Below, in pieces: positions 7,127 through 13,410 of a stretch of DNA of 14,554 bases (its first letter is position 1; the number at the start of each line of letters is the position of its first letter). The translations under genes were made by a program, and so were the position numbers. The notes under the pieces are model-generated. The model made no database searches. It saw only the letters and a program-made list of their open reading frames with translations, and was not told where the DNA came from. The stretch is from Candidatus Magasanikiibacteriota bacterium (lineage in GTDB: Bacteria > Patescibacteriota > Patescibacteriia > Magasanikbacterales > UBA10003): contig JAPLWR010000103.1 of assembly GCA_026396495.1 (NCBI GenBank), forward strand, positions 5,954 to 20,507. The letters run 5' to 3'.

Positions 7127-8791
7127 TTAAAAAGATACTAAAGTGAAAATCAACCAAGTAAACAATAAATAGAAGGCCGAAAAGGCTGGAACAAAAATTA
7201 ATTTGCGATAATCTAAAATTCTTAATCCCCAACTCTTATAACCACGTTGTTTTAATTCAGCAAACAAAGGCAGGTCCTCTTCTTTAATTTTTTTAGTTGG
7301 CAAAAACATTACAACGATAATAAAGCCAATAATAGTTAGGATATTGAATGGACCAACCAACAAAAATTTCAACCAGCCGTGTCCTTTCCTGGCTTCTTCA
7401 AAAAGAACTAAACCCAAAAGTAAACTAACTAAACAAGAATTAAAAATGACCAAAAAAATAAAAGAAAAAACAGGGTGCACAATGATAAAATTATGCCAGT
7501 ATGTCTTTAGGGGGGCTTTCTTTATAATCCATAAATCCTCTGTTAACATTTTGGATGGAGCATTAATTTCAATTTTGGTGTATTTAACATTTGTTATCTG
7601 AGAATAATCAGCATCTTGTCTCCAAAAATTACCCAAATACCCCTTTCCCCCATCAACATATGAATCATGATAATACGTTACATTGGTATAAGCCTTAATA
7701 TCATTAAAAACTTTAGGGCTGACATAGCCTATTACCCTAATAGTGGCCGGAACAACGGTACTACCATAAATACTGGTTGGAATTAAAGGAAAATATAACT
7801 TGTCGGTAGGAAAAGAGACCAAAACACCTCTCTTTTTTTGGGTTGAATTTTTGAGAAAAACATTATCAAACTCCTGTAAGGCTGAGGGGTTGGACTGAAT
7901 CATCTGCAACAAAAGATCTTTAAAAAGGATATTTCTTCTAAAAAAATCTTTTTGGGCAGAGACACCACTGATACTCAATCCATCATACCCAGAGAGTTGA
8001 AGTGTTTCTGCATATTTTATTTCAAATTCTTTGACAACAGATTGCCACAAAGGGAATTGACTGGAACGATCTAAAATGTATTCAAACTTTTCCTCTAAAT
8101 CTTTTTTAGAGGTCTTTACTGGTACCTGATTTTTAATCCAAGAAACAATAAAAGTGTAATTTTTTCCAATGTAAGGATTGTAGGCAGGCATGGACCCATT
8201 ATCTATCTTCAAACCTTTAGAGCGAAGATAATTATATAAACCATCAACTGTTTGGGCGGTTATTATCTCTGTTGTCATCCCCTCTTTATTAACCTCATCA
8301 TAAATCACAACATCTGGAGCTCCTTTATAAGAACCAAAGGAAGCTGCCCCACCTCCTAAACCAGTGGCATAATCGCCACCAGAATTAGAAGAATAAATTC
8401 TTCTATCAGACAAAAACGGCAAAGAATAAAGCTGGGTAGCATAAACAAATTTTCCAAGATCAGCTATCTCGGATTTAACTCCTTCAACTAACTCCTCTCC
8501 ACCTAAGGCTGGAAATTTAGTGACAACATCAATAATGACTTTCTGAGGGTCAGCTGGCACGGGAAAAATCCAAAAAACATCATTGTTATTTTGTTTTTCA
8601 AAATCTGTGCCCACTATCATTCGCTCTAAACCATTATCATAATTGATAAAAGCTTGCTGACTGGTTTCATTCACTTGATCCCACCGATCAGAAAATGGAT
8701 CATAACTATACAAACCGCCATCAGCTAAGGCCGGGGCCGTATTAACAAGCAAGAAGCTAAATAAAAACAAAAAAACAAATAGTTTTTTCAT
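7127..8791 (-). CDS. Secreted, membrane-anchored DUF2330-like protein
   Basis: A 554-residue protein of unknown function. The N-terminus (MKKLFVFLFLFSFLLVNTAPALA, then DGG) is a classical signal peptide of about 23 residues; this is why the ATG at 8791 is preferred to a GTG at 8827, which would add 12 non-signal residues. The segment after it (ETSQQAFINYDNGLERMIVGTDFE ... DVFWIFPVPADP) resembles DUF2330 proteins, which start with a secreted DGG segment and a phrase ending in W-x-x-PVP. The extracellular part spans about residues 24-430 and includes a Gly-rich patch. Three membrane segments close the protein (about 435-464, 474-497, 530-554), with a charged cytoplasmic loop between the last two. 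It lies 49 bases after the tRNA terminator, with no convincing promoter of its own. The DUF2330 assignment comes from remembered pattern and is moderate. Confidence 0.8.
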   Translation of the reverse strand: MKKLFVFLFLFSFLLVNTAPALADGGLYSYDPFSDRWDQVNETSQQAFINYDNGLERMIVGTDFEKQNNNDVFWIFPVPADPQKVIIDVVTKFPALGGEELVEGVKSEIADLGKFVYATQLYSLPFLSDRRIYSSNSGGDYATGLGGGAASFGSYKGAPDVVIYDEVNKEGMTTEIITAQTVDGLYNYLRSKGLKIDNGSMPAYNPYIGKNYTFIVSWIKNQVPVKTSKKDLEEKFEYILDRSSQFPLWQSVVKEFEIKYAETLQLSGYDGLSISGVSAQKDFFRRNILFKDLLLQMIQSNPSALQEFDNVFLKNSTQKKRGVLVSFPTDKLYFPLIPTSIYGSTVVPATIRVIGYVSPKVFNDIKAYTNVTYYHDSYVDGGKGYLGNFWRQDADYSQITNVKYTKIEINAPSKMLTEDLWIIKKAPLKTYWHNFIIVHPVFSFIFLVIFNSCLVSLLLGLVLFEEARKGHGWLKFLLVGPFNILTIIGFIIVVMFLPTKKIKEEDLPLFAELKQRGYKSWGLRILDYRKLIFVPAFSAFYLLFTWLIFTLVSF

Positions 8792-8840
8792 AAATTGATT
8801 AAATAAATTACCCTTTAAGTTTACCACGGTTTGGTTATAT

Positions 8841-8873
8841 TCAAAAACATCTCTTTTAAAGAGATGTTTTTGA
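8841..8873 (-). terminator. Rho-independent terminator of the tRNA operon
   Basis: A 13-bp perfect stem (8841-8853 / 8861-8873, core AAAAACATCTC / GAGATGTTTTT) with a 7-base loop starts 3 bases after the end of tRNA-Pro. The minus-strand 3' arm includes five Ts. It is symmetric enough to act in both directions. Confidence 0.85.
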
Positions 8874-8875
8874 AA

Positions 8876-8949
8876 TCGGGCTGGGCGGACTCGAACCGCC
8901 GGCCTTCTGCTCCCAAAGCAGACGCTCTAGCCAACTGAGCCACAGCCCG
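8876..8949 (-). tRNA. tRNA-Pro(UGG)
   Basis: A full cloverleaf on the minus strand: 7-bp acceptor CGGGCTG/CAGCCCG, D-arm GCTC...GAGC, anticodon stem TCTGC/GCAGA with loop TTTGGGA (anticodon TGG), T-arm GGCGG-TTCGAGT-CCGCC, discriminator A. The 5' C1 with G72 is typical of bacterial tRNA-Pro. The 3' CCA is not encoded (TTT follows). Last gene of the tRNA operon. Confidence 0.97.
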
Positions 8950-8954
8950 TTTTA

Positions 8955-8978
8955 AACCCGTAAAAATATTCACGGGTT
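8955..8978 (-). other. Hairpin between tRNA-Phe and tRNA-Pro
   Basis: A 7-bp inverted repeat AACCCGT / ACGGGTT with an A/T-rich 10-base loop lies 5 bases before the 5' end of tRNA-Pro. It resembles a weak terminator (TTTAAAA follows on the minus strand) or a processing hairpin within the tRNA precursor. Confidence 0.5.
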
Positions 8979-8991
8979 ATTGATTCTCAAA

Positions 8992-9063
8992 TGCCGAGGG
9001 AGAGAATCGGACTCTCGACGCAAGGATTTTCAGTCCTTCGCTCTACCACTGAGCTACCTCGGC
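8992..9063 (-). tRNA. tRNA-Phe(GAA)
   Basis: Cloverleaf on the minus strand: acceptor GCCGAGG/CCTCGGC, D-arm GCTC...GAGC, anticodon stem AAGGA/TCCTT with loop CTGAAAA (anticodon GAA), T-arm GAGAG-TCCGATT-CTCTC with one-base variation from the usual TTC, discriminator A. No CCA is encoded. It lies 5 bases downstream of the tRNA-Ala CCA end. Confidence 0.96.
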
Positions 9064-9068
9064 TTTCA

Positions 9069-9144
9069 TGGTGGACTGTACCGGGATCGAACCGGTCACC
9101 TCCGCGTTGCAAACGCGGCGCTCTACCAGATGAGCTAACAGCCC
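9069..9144 (-). tRNA. tRNA-Ala(UGC), CCA encoded
   Basis: Cloverleaf on the minus strand: acceptor GGGCTGT/ACAGTCC containing the G3:U70 pair that marks alanine tRNAs, D-arm GCTC...GAGC, anticodon stem CCGCG/CGCGG with loop TTTGCAA (anticodon TGC), T-arm ACCGG-TTCGATC-CCGGT, discriminator A, then an encoded CCA (9069-9071). First tRNA of the operon. Confidence 0.97.
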
Positions 9145-9190
9145 AATAATTATGATAGGCAGGTCACCGGCTACGGCTTAACTAGTCCTA

Positions 9191-9219
9191 ATAATACTAC
9201 ATTTAGACTTAACTGTCAA
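9191..9219 (-). promoter_or_regulatory. Promoter of the tRNA operon
   Basis: Minus strand: TTGACA (9214-9219), 17-base spacer, TATTAT (9191-9196), starting 7 bases after the F420-ligase-like stop codon. A start at about 9184 gives a leader of about 40 bases before tRNA-Ala. I see no terminator between the protein gene and this promoter, so read-through into the tRNAs is likely as well. Confidence 0.87.
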
Positions 9220-9225
9220 ACCCCC

Positions 9226-9918
9226 TTATTTTACCTCTCTCACAATACAAACTGGGGTTTGTTCATTAGTTTGACCCAAAGGATTATCCTTAAAAACCGC
9301 TTTAGCCCAATTATCCTTAATTCCCCGATTGGATTTGCCTAAAACAACCACTCCCAAGTCATTAGCATCGATAATTACCACTTCATGACCCAATTGTTCT
9401 TTTAAAAACTGCGCCACTTTGTGAGGCTTTGCCGGGCCTAATTTAGCATACTTGTTATAAGGTGGCAAAGTATAAGAACAGGGGCCATCAATAGCCGCTA
9501 CAGTCCTGCCAGTCACTAAATAAAACACCCCCCTTATACCCAAAGGCTTGGTAAAAGCAGCCAACAACGCCGCAAATAAAATTCTTAAAGATCCAACTTC
9601 TTGAATAGCTAACTGCATAGTCCAAGGACTACCCAAACCAATTCCATAAGGAGACTTATGGACAAACTTCACTAAAAAATTAGCTAACCAAGAAGGCTTA
9701 ATTTCGCTGATGGGGTATGCCCGACCTTGGCTGATAGCGACAATTTTTTCACTAATAAAAAGATAATCACCAGATTGCAAATAAGTGCCAGCACAATCTT
9801 TAACAATCGCCACTAAATCATCACCTTTTTTAATTACAGGCGTCTTAACTGGAAACCTGGCTAACTTTTTACCTCCTACTTCAATTTCTAATTTTTTACC
9901 AACATTAGGTTCTAACAT
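9226..9918 (-). CDS. F420-0:gamma-glutamyl ligase-like (CofE family) protein
   Basis: A 230-residue protein resembling the CofE/F420_ligase family, which joins L-glutamate to F420-0 using GTP. Recognisable parts are an N-terminal PVKTPVIKKGDDLVAIVKD segment, GDYLFISEKIVAISQGR (residues about 50-66, the family's GD-x-x-x-x-x-EKIV-x-x-x-x-GR element), YGIGLGSPWTMQLAIQE, and a C-terminal IDANDLGVVVLG followed by an Asn-rich tail. It is slightly shorter than usual CofE (about 245-250), and the DaGiDxSN-type metal/substrate loop is not visible, so the substrate may differ. Its ATG lies inside the end of the O-antigen-ligase-like gene (14-base overlap), implying coupled translation. The context suggests glutamylation of a cell-surface or cofactor acceptor, but that is inference. 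Nothing else of F420 biosynthesis is in the window. Confidence 0.65.
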   Translation of the reverse strand: MLEPNVGKKLEIEVGGKKLARFPVKTPVIKKGDDLVAIVKDCAGTYLQSGDYLFISEKIVAISQGRAYPISEIKPSWLANFLVKFVHKSPYGIGLGSPWTMQLAIQEVGSLRILFAALLAAFTKPLGIRGVFYLVTGRTVAAIDGPCSYTLPPYNKYAKLGPAKPHKVAQFLKEQLGHEVVIIDANDLGVVVLGKSNRGIKDNWAKAVFKDNPLGQTNEQTPVCIVREVK

Positions 9919-11215
9919 ATTTTTGATTCATTTTAATATTAACCACCATCATTGCCATCAACAACCAGAAAAAAACAGCTAGATCATTTTTAAAGTATGG
10001 AGCATCAACTAATCCCTGTATTAACATTATCAGCATAGAAGCTAAGATTGTTTCTACTAACCACAAATCCTCTCCTTTTTTTTGTTTCATTAATTCAAAA
10101 CCAGCCCGCCAGAATAATAAAATCAACCACAAAAAACCCACCAAACCAAAAAAGCCTATTTCACTCCAAAAATTTAAAATAATATTATGAGGATAGGGAT
10201 AAATTTCTGCCCAAGCTAAAATATGATAAGGACGTACCACAGTTTGATAGGCAGACAAACCAGCGCCCCATAAAGGATGATCACTTAACATCTCAATTGT
10301 CTCTCCCCACATACTAACCCTTAATTGCCCAGAAAATCCTTGAAACATTACTTCTTCCCTGAATGGTTCTTTAAGGGGTGAGAGCCATAAAAACAAACCA
10401 GCCACAATAATAATAAGAAAAGATATTTTTCTCGTACGACGAAATAATAACCCAAAAAATAAAACAGAACCAACAATAGCCAAGAGGGCACCCATAGACT
10501 GAGTAAAAATTACCGCCAAAAAGAAAATAAAGAAAATTATAGAATAAAATAAATCATGTCCCATCAAACCCTTGGTTTTTCTAAAATCATGATCAAAAAG
10601 ATACACCACAAAGGGCAAAAGTGGTGCCAAAAACAAAGCTAAAGCCAAAGGATGACCAAAAATACTAGTTACACGACGAGTGGCCTCGGCTTGCCAATAA
10701 AGATTAGGAATAAACCAGCCGGTAAACTGCTGAATCACACCAAAAATAGCTATTGGGATTGCCCCCAAAACTAATCCCCAAATAATTTTATATAAATCTT
10801 CTCTATTTTTAACTGTAGAAATAAAAATAGAAAAGAAAATTATTGGTTCTAAAAAATAGGCTCGCCACACACCAAGTGCCGCCCAGTGATTAGGCGCTGT
10901 ATAGACAGAAATTAAGGAAAAAACAAAAAATAAAATAGTAGCCCAAAACCAACGATTTAAAGGATTGGGCAAGGACCGCCCATGTACCACGTCCCCAACC
11001 ACTCCACCCCAATCGGCTTTATGTTTATACACCCAGGCCAGAAAAGTTATTAAAATCATCCCTTCTAAAACCGTGGTAGGTAAACCCAACAATTCAAAAC
11101 GCACTAAATAGCTGGGCAAAAAAGCAGAAATTAAAATAAGTCCCCACAGCAAATTACGGGCCACCAAATAAGTAAAGAGAAGAAAAAAAATAATTAACAA
11201 AATATTAAACAACAT
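9905..11215 (-). CDS. O-antigen ligase / polymerase-like membrane protein (Wzy_C family)
   Basis: A 436-residue polytopic membrane protein with about ten to twelve hydrophobic segments and a large periplasmic-type loop (about residues 280-340). That loop ends in HPLWGAGLSAYQTVV and PYPHNIILNFWSEIGFFGL (His343), the typical motif of the WaaL/Wzy_C O-antigen ligase family. Such proteins transfer or polymerise undecaprenyl-linked glycans on the outer face of the inner membrane. It lies 21 bases after the flippase gene and overlaps the F420-ligase-like gene, so the three form one operon. Ligase and polymerase cannot be told apart from sequence alone. In an organism without lipopolysaccharide the acceptor could be a protein or another surface glycan. 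Confidence 0.82.
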   Translation of the reverse strand: MLFNILLIIFFLLFTYLVARNLLWGLILISAFLPSYLVRFELLGLPTTVLEGMILITFLAWVYKHKADWGGVVGDVVHGRSLPNPLNRWFWATILFFVFSLISVYTAPNHWAALGVWRAYFLEPIIFFSIFISTVKNREDLYKIIWGLVLGAIPIAIFGVIQQFTGWFIPNLYWQAEATRRVTSIFGHPLALALFLAPLLPFVVYLFDHDFRKTKGLMGHDLFYSIIFFIFFLAVIFTQSMGALLAIVGSVLFFGLLFRRTRKISFLIIIVAGLFLWLSPLKEPFREEVMFQGFSGQLRVSMWGETIEMLSDHPLWGAGLSAYQTVVRPYHILAWAEIYPYPHNIILNFWSEIGFFGLVGFLWLILLFWRAGFELMKQKKGEDLWLVETILASMLIMLIQGLVDAPYFKNDLAVFFWLLMAMMVVNIKMNQKYVRT

Positions 11216-11236
11216 AAAATTAGGTTATGAAAATAA

Positions 11237-12652
11237 TTATTTTTGTATAAATACTGATTTTAGCATTTCTTTTGTTAAACCACGCAAACCAAACAAAGCT
11301 AAAAAATAAACAAGCATAGCAACCAATAAAATCACCCCGAAATTAAATCCGCTAATTAAAAATATTGCCCCGGCCATTATTAAAGAAGCTGCCAAACTTT
11401 TCCAAGTAATATAAAATTGGGGCCAAACCCTAGTAGTTCTAATAACTACGGTATAGGTAACAACCATTATAAAAGCTTCAGAAAAAACCGTTACCCAGGC
11501 CGCGGCGTAGGCTCCATACTGCGGAATAAATAAGAAATACCCGGCCAAAGATAAAATAGCATCAATTAAATACCATTTAATCAACTGTTTTTGTTTGTTT
11601 AAAGATAAAACAGCGTGAGCACTAATTATTCCAAAGAAAATACAAAATAAAGCAATTAACAATATACGTAAATAATTACCAGAACCCACAAAATCTCGGC
11701 CAGCTATAAAAGACATTATGGGAGTTGCCAACATTAACCCACCTATTAAAATAGGCCAGCCTAAAACAGACATAAAATCAAAAGCTCGCCGAAAATACTG
11801 AGAATAATTTTCTTTATTTTTTGTTGCCCAAGCGGTGGTTAAAAGTGGTAACATTATGCCCATAAAAATAGTAGGGACGACAGATAAAACATCAATCACT
11901 CTATAAGCCGCACCATACAAACCAACCTCGGCCTGTGGTTTCACAACAGATAAAATTAAAATATCAGCTTTTAAATATAATAAATTAAAAGCAATAGAAA
12001 TAGCTAGCGGCCAACTACGGATCAAGGCTTCCTTATAAATTTCTTTATTATAAACCAACCGCACTTTAATATATTTAACCACTCCACCCCATAATAAAAT
12101 CAGTTGTGATAAATTAGCCACAACACTCACTACCATGATTACCAAAATATCTAATTTCAAAAATACACAGATAAAATAACCAACTAAAATAATTCCTCTT
12201 CCTAAAACATCACCCCAAGCCACCCTCTCCATCTGAGTATGTTTTTGAAAAAAACCCACAAAAATATTTTGCAAAGTTACAGCGTAAAGAGAGGCGGCAT
12301 AAACCCAAACTCCCCACTTAATAACAGATGGGTAAGGAAAAAACCAAACTAAAATTAAAGCACTGCCAAAAAAGATAGTAGAAATTATCAAACGTAAAGA
12401 AAATAAATTGGAAGTAATTTTAGCTTCATCAGCCCCAGGCTCAGCCAACATTTGGGCAGTAATCAAAGTTAAGCCAAAATCAGCTAAAATACCAAAAAAC
12501 TGCAAAAAGACAGTAATAGTGGTATACCAACCAAACTGTTCCCGGCCTAAATAGCGGGTTAAAATTGCCAAAGCCAAAACACCGAACAAAGTGGAAAAAA
12601 CCTTGCCCAAGAGTTGAATAAAGGTGTGCTTAATAGCTTTAGATAGAGACAT
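11237..12652 (-). CDS. Wzx-type oligosaccharide flippase (MOP superfamily)
   Basis: A 471-residue protein with about twelve to fourteen membrane helices spaced as in polysaccharide biosynthesis flippases. The N-terminus (SKAIKHTFIQLLGKVFSTLFGVLALAILTRYLGREQFGWYTTI) is the family signature, with the RYLG-x-x-x-F/Y-G pair after TM1, and LYGAAYRVIDVLSVVPTIFMGIMLPLLT marks the second half. Members translocate undecaprenyl-diphosphate-linked oligosaccharides across the inner membrane. It is the first gene of the surface-polysaccharide operon, divergent from the SpoIID-like gene. The ATG sits at the edge of an 18-base palindrome and has no Shine-Dalgarno. Confidence 0.87.
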   Translation of the reverse strand: MSLSKAIKHTFIQLLGKVFSTLFGVLALAILTRYLGREQFGWYTTITVFLQFFGILADFGLTLITAQMLAEPGADEAKITSNLFSLRLIISTIFFGSALILVWFFPYPSVIKWGVWVYAASLYAVTLQNIFVGFFQKHTQMERVAWGDVLGRGIILVGYFICVFLKLDILVIMVVSVVANLSQLILLWGGVVKYIKVRLVYNKEIYKEALIRSWPLAISIAFNLLYLKADILILSVVKPQAEVGLYGAAYRVIDVLSVVPTIFMGIMLPLLTTAWATKNKENYSQYFRRAFDFMSVLGWPILIGGLMLATPIMSFIAGRDFVGSGNYLRILLIALFCIFFGIISAHAVLSLNKQKQLIKWYLIDAILSLAGYFLFIPQYGAYAAAWVTVFSEAFIMVVTYTVVIRTTRVWPQFYITWKSLAASLIMAGAIFLISGFNFGVILLVAMLVYFLALFGLRGLTKEMLKSVFIQK

Positions 12653-12669
12653 AAACTAAACTTAGTTTA
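12652..12669. repeat. Perfect palindrome at the flippase start
   Basis: TAAACTAAACTTAGTTTA: 8-bp arms with a 2-base centre, starting at the first base of the flippase ATG and covering the candidate -10 box (12664-12669). It could be an operator, or chance in AT-rich DNA. Confidence 0.5.
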
Positions 12670-12692
12670 CTAAAATTATCTTGAATTAGCAA
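12664..12692 (-). promoter_or_regulatory. Possible promoter of the polysaccharide operon
   Basis: Minus strand: TTGCTA (12687-12692), 17-base spacer, TAAACT (12664-12669). A start at about 12657 would leave only about 5 bases before the flippase ATG, i.e. an almost leaderless mRNA. The boxes match consensus only partly. Confidence 0.4.
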
Positions 12693-12722
12693 TTGAACAA
12701 GCCACCCCAAAGATGCTATAAT
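12693..12722 (+). promoter_or_regulatory. Promoter of the SpoIID-like gene
   Basis: Plus strand: TTGAAC (12693-12698), 18-base spacer, TATAAT (12717-12722) with an upstream TG forming an extended -10. The expected start at about 12729 lies 19 bases before the ATG at 12748. Confidence 0.75.
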
Positions 12723-12747
12723 CTTGAAGTACTCTTAAAATCATTTT

Positions 12748-13410
12748 ATGGCTGCTATGTCTAAAAACATCCCCAAAATCTTTATCTTCTTAATCTCTAC
12801 TCTTTTATTACTTGGCACAACTCAAACAAACGCCAAAACTACCACCCCAGAATGGGCGGCGGAAAAATATTCCAAGATTTCAGAAATTAGCCTAGCCCCG
12901 GGCGAAGCAAAAAAAATTAAAGTTGGATTTTACAATCGTGGTACTTACAACTGGCGTAACTCTGGCAAAAATTACGTTTCTCTTTACACTTACAGTCCTA
13001 AATACCACGCGAGTAAACTTGCCTCCCCCTCTTGGATCTCTTCCAGTCAACCCACAAAATTATTAGATTCTTTGGCTGGGCCCAACAGTAAAGGTTATTT
13101 TGAATTTGAGATAAAAGCTCCAAAAAAAAATGGCATCTATAAAGAAACTTTTGCCATGGCCGCAGAGAACAAGACTTGGGTTCAAAATGGACAATTTGAA
13201 TTGGTAGTAAATGTAGGCGCAATGGAAAATGAAAAAGGTAATATAGAAGCAGAAACAGAGGACAATGCTTTTTTAATTTTTCTTAAAATTGAATTTGAAA
13301 AAAAGGATCTTGAGGCTATGAAATTAAGTCTCTTGGACCCTATCACTTTAAATTATGGGCAAGAAAAAACTGTAGCTTTGCTAATCATTAATAAAGGTAA
13401 GCTAGACTGA
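12748..13410 (+). CDS. N-terminal fragment of a SpoIID/LytB-domain protein: signal peptide and Ig-like repeats
   Basis: A 220-codon frame with a signal peptide (about residues 4-29, ending at TNA-K; Met4 is an alternative start). It continues into an Ig-like domain of the NBR1-central type (about 45-155) with the motif SLAPGEAKKIKVGFYNRGTYNW. A second copy begins at LNYGQEKTVALLIINKGKLD, where the frame ends at a TGA (13408-13410). The next frame continues that second copy without pause, so this is the broken front part of a larger secreted gene. Adding one G after 13409 changes the TGA to TGG and reads NKGKLDWRQKDKRTLVLN, aligned with NRGTYNWRNSGKNYVSLY in the first repeat. It is either a real frameshift mutation or a sequence error. 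The promoter is at 12693-12722; the protein is probably cell-wall or envelope associated. Confidence 0.8.
   Translation: MAAMSKNIPKIFIFLISTLLLLGTTQTNAKTTTPEWAAEKYSKISEISLAPGEAKKIKVGFYNRGTYNWRNSGKNYVSLYTYSPKYHASKLASPSWISSSQPTKLLDSLAGPNSKGYFEFEIKAPKKNGIYKETFAMAAENKTWVQNGQFELVVNVGAMENEKGNIEAETEDNAFLIFLKIEFEKKDLEAMKLSLLDPITLNYGQEKTVALLIINKGKLD

Noticed and set aside
8792..8827. GTG at 8827 as the start of the DUF2330-like gene.
   Set aside because: It would put 12 polar residues before a classical MKK signal peptide; the ATG at 8791 fits better.
13408..13410. UGA recoded as an amino acid (as in some Patescibacteria).
   Set aside because: Reading through the TGA in the same frame meets a TAG seven codons later and does not continue the domain; the continuation is in another frame.
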